64,000 bases of DNA from Henningerozyma blattae CBS 6284 (Eukaryota; Ascomycota; Saccharomycetes; Saccharomycetales; Saccharomycetaceae): contig NC_020185.1 of assembly GCF_000315915.1 (NCBI RefSeq), positions 1,426,001 to 1,490,000 of the forward strand. Direction: 5' to 3'. This document shows positions 1-9,663 of this stretch, in pieces. Under the pieces are notes generated by a model. The model had not been told where the DNA came from and searched no databases. It worked only from the letters and a program-made list of their open reading frames with translations. Position 1 is the first letter of the stretch, and each line of letters opens with the position of its first letter. The translations under genes were made by a program, and so were the position numbers.

Positions 1-1402
1 CTAATTGAACAGCTACTAAATCTAAAGAGAGTCTCCAATCATAACCGAAATCTTCCACATGAACTTTTTTATTTAGACTTAATTTATGAATTAATCTTTT
101 GGAGATATCTACTGGACCGCAATGAGTTAACATACCATCAGGTTTTATTTTGGATTGGATATCAATTTCATCAATATCTCTTGGACCAATAATTAAATTA
201 ACATCATTTGATAAATTTAAACTTGCCTCTAATGGTACCCATAACCTTTTATGAGTCTTTACATCTCTTAAAACAGAACCACGATAACCACCAAGAATTA
301 CCACATCGCCTTCCAATTCATCAAATATATGATTTACTTCGTCAAATCGATAACCATCCGCGGACATAGCATTTGGATCCTCAACAATATTTTTAATTGA
401 ATGTTTTAAAGTATCTAATTGGAAAGTTTTCTTAAATGCAGCATTTCTTACATTCGTAATACCTTTTTCATCATCGAAAAGTGCCAATTCCTCCAACGAA
501 GTAATGGAATTTTGTCTAATTAATTTATGCTTAATTTCTTGTTTCGATTCTGTGATGATCTCATCAGTAGAAATCATTGTACTACTAGTGGCGTCAGTAC
601 TTATAGAAATATTAGACTCGACATTGACGACGTTAGAAGAAGACTCTATACTTCGGCCACTACTGGTGGTACTACTAACAATGCTATTCGTACGAGTACC
701 GCTAGCTTCAGGTGGTGAAGATTCTTTATGCTTAGATTTCACCTTACTAAATTTCTCTGCCACAGTAGGAAATTTGGGGAATGTGCTTTTCTTTCTTGAT
801 TCTGTAGAGGCAGTACCTCCAAATGGCATAGAGAATGTAAAGATTTTATGTGATTGTGGTGGTGGCAGTACTTCTAGTTCTGTGTTGACATCCTGTAACG
901 ATATTTCATCTGGAGCAATATCCTCATAACATGATTTACGAACATTTAAAACAGGTCTCTGTGGACTTAAAAAAGTTTTCAATTTGGAGGGCTGTTTCGA
1001 AGCTGAATCTTCAGAAGTGGTAGTTGCTGCACTCATCGATTTGGATTTCAATGGCTGAGATGTTACAGAATGATGGTGATGGTGCGCTATACCAGGGGTT
1101 GTATGGTTAGAGTATGTAGTGTTATTAGTAGTGATTGTGTTCAAATCTTCCACAGTCTCATGTGGATGCTTGTTATTATTACTATGACGATGATGATGAT
1201 GATGATGATGATGATGACGAACTGTAGTTCCACCAATCAATTCTGTGGCAGCCCTTGTATACGAATCTTCTGTCGAAACAGATGAAACTCTTGACGGAGT
1301 ATGGTCTATCACCAAATTAACGCTCTCCTGATCTCTAGCAAGATCCGAATCGACTGTCGAGGTGTTTTGCTGTCTCATAAAACGCTTTTTCTGGTCGCTC
1401 AT
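1..1402 (-). CDS. alpha/beta-hydrolase (LCAT/lipase)-like protein, 3' part outside window
   Basis: An open frame on the minus strand runs from an ATG at 1402 to the left edge with no stop, so about 467 residues are visible and the C-terminus is missing. The first ~270 residues are low complexity, Ser/Thr/Asn-rich and with a nine-His run from a CAT/ATG microsatellite (about 1188-1217). The rest looks folded: VVILGGYRGSVLRD, then KRLWVPL, HCGPVDISKRL and, at the edge, FGYDWRLSLDL. GYDWRL resembles the YDWR motif of lecithin:cholesterol acyltransferase-type hydrolases, where it lies upstream of the catalytic Ser; that Ser would lie outside the window. I believe this is the uncharacterised YJR098C family but cannot confirm it. 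It is divergent from CRS1 across a 1.07 kb promoter region. The family assignment is inference. Confidence 0.7.
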   Translation of the reverse strand, partial: MSDQKKRFMRQQNTSTVDSDLARDQESVNLVIDHTPSRVSSVSTEDSYTRAATELIGGTTVRHHHHHHHHHRHSNNNKHPHETVEDLNTITTNNTTYSNHTTPGIAHHHHHSVTSQPLKSKSMSAATTTSEDSASKQPSKLKTFLSPQRPVLNVRKSCYEDIAPDEISLQDVNTELEVLPPPQSHKIFTFSMPFGGTASTESRKKSTFPKFPTVAEKFSKVKSKHKESSPPEASGTRTNSIVSSTTSSGRSIESSSNVVNVESNISISTDATSSTMISTDEIITESKQEIKHKLIRQNSITSLEELALFDDEKGITNVRNAAFKKTFQLDTLKHSIKNIVEDPNAMSADGYRFDEVNHIFDELEGDVVILGGYRGSVLRDVKTHKRLWVPLEASLNLSNDVNLIIGPRDIDEIDIQSKIKPDGMLTHCGPVDISKRLIHKLSLNKKVHVEDFGYDWRLSLDLVAVQL

Positions 1403-2273
1403 AATTTTTATTTCAGTAAAAAGCTCCACACAGTGTGCTAACTTTGACGTCCCTAAATAAAAAACAAAAGAAAAGAAGGCCTTTTAGTCTAATCTAATTA
1501 CAGGTAGATAACTTCTTGGTAAATTTCTATTTCTGTTATTACGACTACTACAATAGTAATCAATACGTTATTATTAAATTTTTTGTTATATGAGAATCCT
1601 TCTCATTAGTTTTTTTTTTCCCTCATTGGACCTGTTGCAGATCCCAGATCACAAAAATTTGTTCCCTTATATACTCTTTGACCCCTGAGGGGTACTTTCG
1701 CTTATCTATAGTTGCCTCCGAAACGGCTATTTTATTTATCTATTTTTTTGCCTTAATCAAGCTGAGTCAGCTTTACATAGAATGGAGAATAGCCAACCCT
1801 AGGGTTCTTCTAAATTATAATATAGGGTTTCGGAAAACTGTGTTAGAATTGGAAAAAGGCACGTGTCTTTTCCAAATTTGGAAATTTCAATATAATGGAA
1901 AATGAGGGGTCCTTTTTTAATTAGTTTTTTTCTTTTTTCGGCATTTTGCTTTTTTAGGAAAATAAGGTCCAGTTAGGGTTCTGTACGATCTTAGGGTTAT
2001 GTTTGAAAGCCCTAAATCCGGGTAATAGCATTTCGAAATTCAGCAATTTTGACGCGAAAACTTTTTTTCTTTTTTTTTTTTTTATTTCAGTGAAAAACTC
2101 TCAATAATGGGCTTGAATAATTGGATATTCTATTATTTTCTATTTAGTTAAATGAACAATTATTTTATATATATCAAGAAATTAGAAATTAAAAAAAAAA
2201 AAAAAAATTAAATAATTGATTCATCATCTTTAATATATTCTTTTAATACTTATNNNNNNNNNNNNNNNNNNNN

Positions 2274-2329
<56 letters not shown>

Positions 2330-2353
2330 AAATAAATAATATATATATATATA

Positions 2354-2414
<61 letters not shown>

Positions 2415-2470
2415 TATTATTNTTATTNTTNTTNTTNTTNTTTTTTTTTATTTTTATTTCCCTTTCATCT
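1403..2470. promoter_or_regulatory. divergent promoter region with Tbf1-like sites, N gap and microsatellite
   Basis: This noncoding stretch separates two divergent genes. It holds five TTAGGG/CCCTAA-type sites: the palindrome AACCCTAGGGTT at 1795-1806, then about 1824-1829, 1973-1980, 1991-1998 and 2008-2015. The core matches the known Tbf1 site. The CRS1-proximal half is poly-A/T and simple repeats, with a 20-N gap at 2254-2273 and scattered single Ns at 2422-2440. The 75-aa frame at 1678-1905 has no recognisable feature and is not called. Confidence 0.6.
2254..2440. repeat. assembly gap followed by TA and TTA/TAA microsatellite
   Basis: Twenty Ns (2254-2273) are followed directly by a (TA)n run, short TAA blocks, a second (TA)n run and a long (TTA)n run. 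The last 20 bases contain an N at every third position (2428, 2431, 2434, 2437, 2440), as expected when read consensus cannot decide the repeat base. True length is unknown. It ends about 30 bp before the first CRS1 ATG, so it bears on that gene's 5'UTR and start choice. Confidence 0.95.
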
Positions 2471-4786
2471 ATGTCATTAAGACAAAGACTATTATTACCA
2501 ATCATTAGAATGTCTTCCACTAGTTCCAAAGTTAATCAACCAAAATGGTACAAACCTTCTAGTCCAACTCCAGAGGAAACTGTGGTTTTGAAATTGTACA
2601 ACACATTAACTCGTTCCAAAGAAGAATTCATTCCAATATCGAAAAATAAAAATGTCACTTGGTATTCTTGTGGTCCAACCGTATATGATTCTTCTCATAT
2701 GGGCCATGCAAGAAATTATGTTTCCATAGATATCAATAGAAGAATCTTACAAGATTATTTTGGGTATAATATCAATTTTGTGCAAAACGTTACAGATATT
2801 GATGATAAAATTATCATTAGAGCAAGACAAAATTATTTATTTGAAAATTTCATGGAACAACACTCTTCAATTTCACAAAAATTATTGGATTATATCAATT
2901 CTGCATTATTCAATTATATTAATTCTAACTTAAACGATTCTATCAAGACAATTCCAGATTTCCAAACTTGGGTTTCAAATTTAAATAAAGAAGAAGAAAA
3001 AATGAAAAATCCCAAATTCCCCATGCATTTGACCGCTTCTGAAAATGCTATCATAGCTTTATCAAGGGAGTCTATTCCAATTGAAGAATTCTTTAAGTTG
3101 GTTAAAGATGTTACTGTCCCATTATTAGATTCAGAATTTGGTTCCACTATTAATGATCCAGAAGTATTTAAAAAATTACCTGCTTATTGGGAAAGACAAT
3201 TTGATAGAGATATGTCCAGATTAAATGTATTACCACCTACTTTAACTACAAGAGTTTCCGAATATGTTCCTGAAATTATTACCTTTGTGGAAAAAATCAT
3301 TGCCAATGGGTATGCTTATCCAAGTGATGATGGTTCTGTTTATTTCGATACTGTTAAATTCGATGCTTCTCAAAATCATGATTATGCTAAATGTCAACCT
3401 TGGAATAAAGGTCAATTAGATTTGATTAACGATGCAGAAGGGTCTTTAACTAATTTTGCTACTGGTAGTAAAAAATCTCCAAATGATTTTGCTCTTTGGA
3501 AAAATTCTAAGCCAGGTGAACCTGAATGGGTTTCTCCTTGGGGTAAAGGTAGACCTGGTTGGCATATTGAATGTTCTGTCATGGCTAGTGATATTCATGG
3601 TGAATCCTTTGATATTCATTCAGGTGGTATCGATTTAGCATTCCCTCATCATGATAATGAATTGGCTCAAAGTGAAGCTCATTTCGATTATCATCAATGG
3701 GTCAATTATTTTTTACATACTGGTCATTTACATATTGAAGGTCAAAAGATGTCTAAATCCTTGAAAAATTTTATTACTATAGAAGAAGCTTTGAAAACTT
3801 ACTCTCCAAGACAATTAAGATTATGTTTTGCCTCAGTTCAATGGAATAATCAATTAGATTTTAAAGAAAGTTTGATTAACGAAATTAAATCTACTGAAAC
3901 CACTTTTAACAATTTCTTTATGAATATTAGAGCCTTTAATAACGATTATAAACATATGATGGAAACTTCTTTAGAAGGTGGTAATATATCTAAAAAATTA
4001 TCTACTATGGAAAAGGATTTAATGTCATATTTATTTGAAACTGAAAAAAATGTTCATACTGCATTCTGTGATAATTTATCTACTCCACAAGTGATGAAAC
4101 ACCTATTAGATTTAGTCACTGTAACAAATAATTATATTACTAAAATTGGTAAAGATTGGAAAATTGAACCTTTAATGGCTATTATTAAATATATTACCAA
4201 GATTCTAGGAATTATTGGGTTTGAAATTCGTTCTGATGGTTTAGGTTGGGCTTCCACTTCATCCTCTTCCACTGCTACTTCTAACTCCTCTACTGAAGAA
4301 ATTATAATGCCTTACGTTAAAGTCTTGTCTAAATTTAGAGATGATGTTCGTTCCATGTCAATTAATAAAACCCCATATCAAGAATTTTTAAAATTAACAG
4401 ATGTATTAAGAGATGTTGACTTATTAAATTTAAATATTGCTATTGATGATAGAAATAATCAATCTTCATTAGTTAAATTTTTAACAGATGAAGAAAAGTT
4501 AAAATTAATAAAATTTAATGAAGAAAAGGAAATAAAAGAAAAATTGAAAATGGAAAAAAAATTACAACAACAAAAATTAAATGAAGAAAAGGAAAGATTA
4601 AGAGCTGAAAAGGCCAAGATCTCACCAAAGGATATGTTTAAAACTAATGAAAATTTCAGTGCATGGGATGAAGATGGATTACCAACAAAGGATAAAGATG
4701 GGAATGATGTAACTAAATCAATGTTGAAAAAATTGAAAAAACAATGGGAAGCTCAAAGGAAGTTGTATGAAGAATATAATAAATAA
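2471..4786 (+). CDS. CRS1: cysteinyl-tRNA synthetase
   Basis: Class I aminoacyl-tRNA synthetase that charges tRNA-Cys. The 771-residue product is close to the S. cerevisiae Crs1 length. The HIGH-type signature reads HMGH at residues 76-79 and the KMSKS loop is intact at 426-430. The GWHIECS and HSGGIDLAFPHHDNE segments of the Cys-specific catalytic domain, including zinc-ligand Cys/His residues, are present. The C-terminal ~100 residues are a Lys/Glu-rich coiled segment, as in eukaryotic CysRS. Two in-frame starts are possible: Met1 and Met14 (2510). The 12 residues between them are basic and hydrophobic without acids, like a short mitochondrial presequence, so one gene may supply cytosol and mitochondria. 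It heads the CRS1-VPS75-CWC25-SUI1 block that matches YNL247W-YNL244C. Confidence 0.97.
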   Translation: MSLRQRLLLPIIRMSSTSSKVNQPKWYKPSSPTPEETVVLKLYNTLTRSKEEFIPISKNKNVTWYSCGPTVYDSSHMGHARNYVSIDINRRILQDYFGYNINFVQNVTDIDDKIIIRARQNYLFENFMEQHSSISQKLLDYINSALFNYINSNLNDSIKTIPDFQTWVSNLNKEEEKMKNPKFPMHLTASENAIIALSRESIPIEEFFKLVKDVTVPLLDSEFGSTINDPEVFKKLPAYWERQFDRDMSRLNVLPPTLTTRVSEYVPEIITFVEKIIANGYAYPSDDGSVYFDTVKFDASQNHDYAKCQPWNKGQLDLINDAEGSLTNFATGSKKSPNDFALWKNSKPGEPEWVSPWGKGRPGWHIECSVMASDIHGESFDIHSGGIDLAFPHHDNELAQSEAHFDYHQWVNYFLHTGHLHIEGQKMSKSLKNFITIEEALKTYSPRQLRLCFASVQWNNQLDFKESLINEIKSTETTFNNFFMNIRAFNNDYKHMMETSLEGGNISKKLSTMEKDLMSYLFETEKNVHTAFCDNLSTPQVMKHLLDLVTVTNNYITKIGKDWKIEPLMAIIKYITKILGIIGFEIRSDGLGWASTSSSSTATSNSSTEEIIMPYVKVLSKFRDDVRSMSINKTPYQEFLKLTDVLRDVDLLNLNIAIDDRNNQSSLVKFLTDEEKLKLIKFNEEKEIKEKLKMEKKLQQQKLNEEKERLRAEKAKISPKDMFKTNENFSAWDEDGLPTKDKDGNDVTKSMLKKLKKQWEAQRKLYEEYNK

Positions 4787-5116
4787 TAAATAATAAATAA
4801 TAAATAATAAATAATAATTATAAATAATAATTATAAATAATAATTATAAATAATGAATGTATATTTTTATATTTTTTATAAAGAAAAAATTAAAATAATT
4901 ATTAAATAATGTATTAATCTATTTAAAATTCAAAATCATGAAATCTTGTATAATTTTTCCCTCTTTAGTCCGAATATAAATTTTACGTAACATCATGATC
5001 ATTGATTAAAAACTTGGAAATTGAAAAAAAGAAAAAATTATAAATATATATAGATAGCTAGATAGCTAGATAGATACCATAGGTAGAAGCGTTAAATAGA
5101 CCATCTACATTAAAAA
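4787..5116. other. CRS1-VPS75 intergenic region
   Basis: About 330 bp of very AT-rich DNA. The CRS1 stop is followed by TAA/TAAT tandem repeats to about 4855. A TAGATAGC-type repeat lies at about 5051-5075, just ahead of VPS75. I see no RNA gene or clear factor site. Confidence 0.6.
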
Positions 5117-5833
5117 ATGAGTTCCAATGAGGAAGATCCAATCTCCAAGGCCTTTCTAGGTTTAGCAGAATGTGAAATTGAAACCAATAAAGTGGAAAAA
5201 AAAATTGAAGAATATAGACTTACACAATTAAAACCTATTTATACAAAACGTGATGAAATAATATCTAATATCCCAGGGTTTTGGAAAATTGTACTTTCTC
5301 AACATAATGATTTTGCCAATTATATTAGAGCTAGTGATTTTAAATATATTGATAATATTGAATCTATTAAGATCGATTGGATCAATTCTAACAATTTCCA
5401 TATTATAATTAAATTCCAAGGTATTCGTGATGATTTCCCTGAACAAACTATTGCAAAGAAATGTCAAAGAATCATTAAAGAGGAAAGTGACGATCTTGAT
5501 GAAGATATCGAAGAACAAATCATTAGTGAAAAAAGTGAAATTGTTTGGCCCAAAAGTTATAATCATATCAACCCAGAATTAATTGAAGATAAAACCACTA
5601 AAGAGGGCAAAAAAAATTATCGAATGGGGATGAAAAGTTTTTTCGGTTGGTTTAAATGGACTGGTTTAAAACCTGGGAAAGAATTTCCACATGGTGATGG
5701 ATTAATACAATTAATTGTTGATGATTTATATCCATACTGTGTACGTTATTATACAGAAGCTCAAAGAGATCTAGCTGATGAAGCTAGTGATAGTGGATCT
5801 AGTGAGGACGAACCATTAGACTTGCAAGAGTGA
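5117..5833 (+). CDS. VPS75: NAP-family histone chaperone Vps75
   Basis: Vps75 is a nuclear NAP1-family H3-H4 chaperone that partners the acetyltransferase Rtt109. The 238-residue product has the family layout: an N-terminal dimerisation helix (about 5-55, charged, ELAECEIETNKVEKKIEEY-like pattern), the step IPGFWKIVLSQH, then the earmuff domain ending in FFGWFKWTG and DLYPYCVRYYTEAQ. The last ~20 residues are an acidic tail (DEASDSGSSEDEP). S. cerevisiae Vps75 is somewhat longer (264), mainly in the tail. It lies directly after CRS1 on the same strand, as in YNL247W-YNL246W, which supports the name over NAP1. Confidence 0.93.
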   Translation: MSSNEEDPISKAFLGLAECEIETNKVEKKIEEYRLTQLKPIYTKRDEIISNIPGFWKIVLSQHNDFANYIRASDFKYIDNIESIKIDWINSNNFHIIIKFQGIRDDFPEQTIAKKCQRIIKEESDDLDEDIEEQIISEKSEIVWPKSYNHINPELIEDKTTKEGKKNYRMGMKSFFGWFKWTGLKPGKEFPHGDGLIQLIVDDLYPYCVRYYTEAQRDLADEASDSGSSEDEPLDLQE

Positions 5834-5881
5834 TGCAGATGTATATTTTTATAGAGATTTGTATCTGCATGTCTATGCGTA

Positions 5882-6358
5882 TTAATAATCCATCTCATTT
5901 GAATTTGAGTTTGATTTTTTTTTATAAATTGGAGATGGTTTAGAAATCTTATTTAGTTTCTGTGTTGGTTTTTTCGATTTCGAAGAGGATAGTTTAGAAA
6001 ATTTTGCCATTGGATCATTCTTGTCTAAATAATTTTTTTAATCCCATCATTTTTTCCTCGATGGGTTTTTTTGAGTCTTGATTACATTTTTATCCAGTTT
6101 TTTCTTACCTAAAAGATAATCCTTCTTTAACTCACTGGCTATATTAGCATCAGATTTATACATCCAATCCATACGATTATCTTTTTTAGTTTCGCCTACT
6201 AATGATGCCAGCTCCTTTTCTTTATTAATCTCTGCCAATTTCTTCTTAATCAACGCTTCTTCATTTAATTTCTCTTGTTCCTTTTGCCAAACTTTGGCTC
6301 TGTTCTTAACAAGCTTGGGGTTCCATGACTTTAATAGATTTAAATCGCCGTTACCCAT
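5882..6358 (-). CDS. CWC25: spliceosome factor Cwc25, reading frame broken by two stops
   Basis: Cwc25 joins the activated spliceosome for the first step of splicing. The start MGNGDLNLLKSWNPKLVKNRAKVWQ is the conserved N-terminus. The frame stops with TGA at 6049-6047 after 103 residues. A second in-frame stop, TAA, lies at 6040-6038. After it the same frame continues with LDKNDPMAKFSK and ends with a basic tail and EMDY at a TAA (5884-5882), which resembles the C-terminus of yeast Cwc25 (ending DLDY, about 179 aa). The stops fall between a six-A run and a seven-A run. One base added in the first and one removed from the second would open the whole frame, so paired homopolymer errors are the simplest explanation. 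A genuinely truncated gene is the alternative. It is convergent with VPS75, as in YNL245C. Confidence 0.85.
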
Positions 6359-6728
6359 TTTCTATTGGATTTCTGTTACGTGATGTTTTGTTATAATAAT
6401 ATATATATATATATATAAATATTGATAATTAAATAGTTAAACTATGCAGATTTTTAAAATCCGCGGAATTAATAGTAATCGGAAAAGAATATATATGCAA
6501 TAGAAAAAAGGAATTTAAAATAAAGTTGAAAAACTTTTAATATTTTTAATACTTTTAATACTTTTAATATTTTTTTTTATTTTTAATTTTCAATTCTTTA
6601 TAGTGTCATTAGAGATTATAAAGAAGTATTATTATAAAAAGAAAAAGTGATTATAAAAGAAGTAAACGGCAGATTTATATAGATGTATATGTGACAATAA
6701 TAACAGTACAAACAAACACACACGAGAA
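6359..6728. other. CWC25 promoter / SUI1 3' region
   Basis: About 370 bp, very AT-rich. An (AT)n tract lies at about 6400-6416. A roughly 10-bp tandem repeat of ACTTTTAATA/TTTTTAATA type lies at about 6533-6572. No RNA gene seen. Confidence 0.55.
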
Positions 6729-7055
6729 TCAAAACCCGTGGATTTTGATGTTTTTCTTCTGTAGACCTAATTGAGTAATCATAAACTCACAAACCTTGGC
6801 TCTTTGATCACCTTGCAATTGGATAATTTGCCCCATTTCTTTGTCCTTGACAATGTTACCATTACATGCGAAATCTTTTTTCAACACTTTTAAAATTCTC
6901 TTCAAGTCATATTCTTCTGGAACACCTTGGACAGTGGTTAGAGTTTTTCTACCATTTCTTTGTTGGATTCTAATATGAATATAATTAGTAGTGGAAGTTT
7001 CGTCTTCACCAGTGTCGGCAAACGGATCAAAAGATTTTAAGTTTTCAATAGACAT
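6729..7055 (-). CDS. SUI1: translation initiation factor eIF1
   Basis: eIF1 binds the 40S subunit near the P site and enforces AUG selection during scanning. The product is 108 residues, the usual eIF1 length. The core is textbook: NYIHIRIQQRNGRKTLTTVQG followed by DLKRILKVLKKDFACNG and the GDQR segment, ending IKIHGF. The start MSIENLKSFDPFAD matches the family N-terminus. It completes the YNL247W-YNL244C order, after which collinearity with S. cerevisiae chromosome XIV breaks (SLA2 would be next). The upstream intergene is rich in Tbf1- and Cbf1-like sites, which may serve this translation gene, DIC1 or both. Confidence 0.97.
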   Translation of the reverse strand: MSIENLKSFDPFADTGEDETSTTNYIHIRIQQRNGRKTLTTVQGVPEEYDLKRILKVLKKDFACNGNIVKDKEMGQIIQLQGDQRAKVCEFMITQLGLQKKNIKIHGF

Positions 7056-8251
7056 GTGAAGCTGTGAACTAACAGTGAGGTGAGATTAATAAAACAATAT
7101 ATATCTAAACCAAGTTAGTCTACTAATTAGATTGATTGGTTGTTTGGGAATACAACAAGATTTATAAATTATACATTGTTACCACTATTATACTGCAAGT
7201 ATGGATAGAGATGTCTCAATAGCAAACATGACACCAACATCCAGATTCCTCTTCTTGCTAAAAGTTTGTATTTAGTTAGTTTGAGATTGTAATCTCTCTC
7301 TGTATATTATTAGGCAGGCTAGATATTTTTTTTTTTCCCTCGCTTGTCAGCAACTAACGAAAAAAAAAAAAACAAGAAGGGAGGGTAACTTTTCTTCGGA
7401 TAAATCACAAAAAGAAAAAAGGAAAAAGAAATAAATTTAAATTCTTTTTTCTTTCAATTTTGTGTCGCGATCGAAAAAAGAAAAAAAACCTGACCTAGGG
7501 CTACGACAGCATAACCCCAAAGCCCTAATACAATCACGTGATAATCCAGATCACGTGGTTTGAGAAAGTATCACGTGTATGTTTTAGGGTTACTATACAA
7601 CCCCAAGGGTTAGAATATCGCAGACCTGAATCTCCGAACCCTGGGTTACCCCTCATTAACCCTGGGTTCAAGATGTACGGAAGTTCATGACCTATGTCAC
7701 GCGTTGTTATCAAAATTGCTCATTTATATTATTGGCGGAATAACCCTTTACGGTAAATACCAAAAATAATTCAAATAATAAAAGAAATTAAGGATTCCGG
7801 TGTATAATATAATTGGACCTTATCAAACTGTCATGCGTTATTGAAAAATAATGACTAGTTAGTAAAGAGAGACACGATAATAATCTAATATAATATAATA
7901 AAACAATTCAACACTTTGTTACATATATGTGTATATCAATATAAATACATATATAAAGATACCTGTTTATCTTTAACTAAGCCATTTGCCCTATATGTAT
8001 CTCATTATTATTTCTTGTTTTGTAAAAAACATCAGCGGTCACTTATAGGTTCTTGCTTTTCCACCACATTCTCAAAGCATTCCCCTATACGGCAAGCATA
8101 TTCATATATATATATACAGACACGATTTGGTAAACAATCCTATACATTCTTCTTTTTTTTCATTTTTTTTTTTGTAATCTAAAAGCTTTAACAAAGATAA
8201 AAAAAAATATACTCACCGCAAATTTAATTCTTATTCAACTTTTATATCAAG
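7056..8251. promoter_or_regulatory. SUI1/DIC1 divergent promoter with Cbf1 and Tbf1-like site cluster
   Basis: A 1.2 kb noncoding region. Three CACGTG boxes (7535-7540, 7552-7557, 7572-7577) match the Cbf1 core. Around them lie several CCCTAA/GGGTTA-type elements: 7521-7528, 7584-7591, about 7606-7612, 7636-7650 and 7658-7670. Combined Tbf1 and Cbf1 sites are known from ribosomal and translation gene promoters of other ascomycete yeasts. An ACGCGT lies near 7701. The right half (7700-8250) is AT-rich with pyrimidine tracts leading to DIC1; the 88-aa frame at 7916-8182 looks spurious. I saw no convincing snoRNA boxes, although Tbf1-driven snoRNA genes cannot be excluded by eye. Confidence 0.6.
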
Positions 8252-9223
8252 ATGAGTACGAAGGCAGATACTCTGATAGCTGATAATTCAATTGCTTCCA
8301 AGGTTTCCATGGATAGCAAGGCTCAACAACAACAACATGCTCCACAACAAGCCATCAAATATCCTTGGTGGTACGGTGGTGTTGGTGGGATGGTGGCTTG
8401 TGTGACGACGCATCCCTTGGATTTGGCAAAAGTGCGTCTACAGACGTCACATATTCATCCAAGACCAAACTTGATCTCGATGATTGGTAAAATTGTGGCT
8501 CATGATGGATTTCTCACCCTGTATAATGGTCTAAGTGCTGCTATGCTTAGACAATGTACCTATACAACGTCCAGGTTTGGTTGTTATGCTATTATTAAAG
8601 AAAATTTAATTCCTTCAAAACATCAAACAAATACATCTTATCTATTGCCTGCTTCTATGGTTTCTGGGGCCATTGGTGGTCTTGTGGGGAATCCTTCAGA
8701 TATTGTTAATATTAGAATGCAAAATGATAGAACCTTACCTCAGGAATTAAGACGTGGGTATAAGAATTGTTTTGAAGGGTTATTTAGAATTGTTCGTGAT
8801 GAAGGCATGAAAGCATTATTTATTGGTTGGAAACCAAATTTGATTAGAGGTGTCTTGATGACATCTTCACAAGTGGTTACTTATGATGTATTTAAGAACT
8901 ATTTAGTCAGTGGTCCAGCAAAATTGAATCCTAAAAAGAAAACCACTCATTTCACAGCATCTTTACTAGCAGGTCTAGTCGCTACCACAATATGTTCTCC
9001 AGCTGATGTTATGAAAACAAGAATTATGAATGCTCATAAATCAGAAGGTGCTGAAAAGAGTGCTACAAGAATTTTGTTGGATGCTATAAAGAAGGAAGGT
9101 CCAACTTTCATGTTTAGAGGTTGGTTACCAAGCTTTGTTAGATTAGGTCCTTTCACAATTATCATTTTCTTGACTGTGGAACAATTGAAGAAATACCGTG
9201 TAGGCATGTCTGATAAAGTTTAA
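8252..9223 (+). CDS. DIC1: mitochondrial dicarboxylate carrier
   Basis: Mitochondrial carrier family protein of the inner membrane that exchanges malate or succinate for phosphate. The 323-residue product shows three ~100-residue repeats. Signature motifs are PLDLAKVRLQT (first repeat), PSDIVNIRMQND (second) and PADVMKTRIMN (third). The S in PSDIV is typical of the dicarboxylate group. A 38-residue polar, Gln-rich N-terminus precedes the first helix (PWWYGGVGGMVACVTTHPLD), making it slightly longer than S. cerevisiae Dic1 (298). In S. cerevisiae the gene is YLR348C; here it stands alone between a chromosome XIV-like and a chromosome X-like block, so it marks a rearrangement site. Confidence 0.93.
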   Translation: MSTKADTLIADNSIASKVSMDSKAQQQQHAPQQAIKYPWWYGGVGGMVACVTTHPLDLAKVRLQTSHIHPRPNLISMIGKIVAHDGFLTLYNGLSAAMLRQCTYTTSRFGCYAIIKENLIPSKHQTNTSYLLPASMVSGAIGGLVGNPSDIVNIRMQNDRTLPQELRRGYKNCFEGLFRIVRDEGMKALFIGWKPNLIRGVLMTSSQVVTYDVFKNYLVSGPAKLNPKKKTTHFTASLLAGLVATTICSPADVMKTRIMNAHKSEGAEKSATRILLDAIKKEGPTFMFRGWLPSFVRLGPFTIIIFLTVEQLKKYRVGMSDKV

Positions 9224-9663
9224 TTTAACATATTTTAATGAACAATTATAAAACACAAAATTACAAGTGCAAATGCAAATGCAAAGCACAATCACATATA
9301 CACAATCCCTATAGAATAGTGATAGGAAATCACATCTAATTTATTATTTATTCTCTTCCATTTAATTTTACTCATTCATTTTTCTCATGTCATTCCAAAT
9401 ATAACATATATCAAAATAAATTATATACAAATATATAGAGCTAAAACGATTATTTTATATATTGGTATTTGTGAAACAAATTAAAATATATATTTTACCC
9501 TGATGTATCGTCATTTATACCCCTTTAGGTAAGCCTTATTTCGATTCTTTAGCTCGCTAGAAAAGAATGTATTATTTTATTTAAACTATAAAAAGCAAAA
9601 AAAAAGAAAAAAAAAAAGTATTATTTAGTATAGTTAAACAAGCAAACTTATTATACTCCAAGA
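9224..9663. other. DIC1-PEX2 intergenic region
   Basis: About 440 bp between tandem genes. It contains a short GCAAAT repeat at about 9268-9284 and an A-rich tract near 9595-9620. No RNA gene or clear factor site seen. Confidence 0.5.

Noticed and set aside
504..929. 141-codon plus frame over the partial hydrolase-like gene
   Set aside because: Antisense shadow; the minus strand encodes a continuous protein with motifs through this interval.
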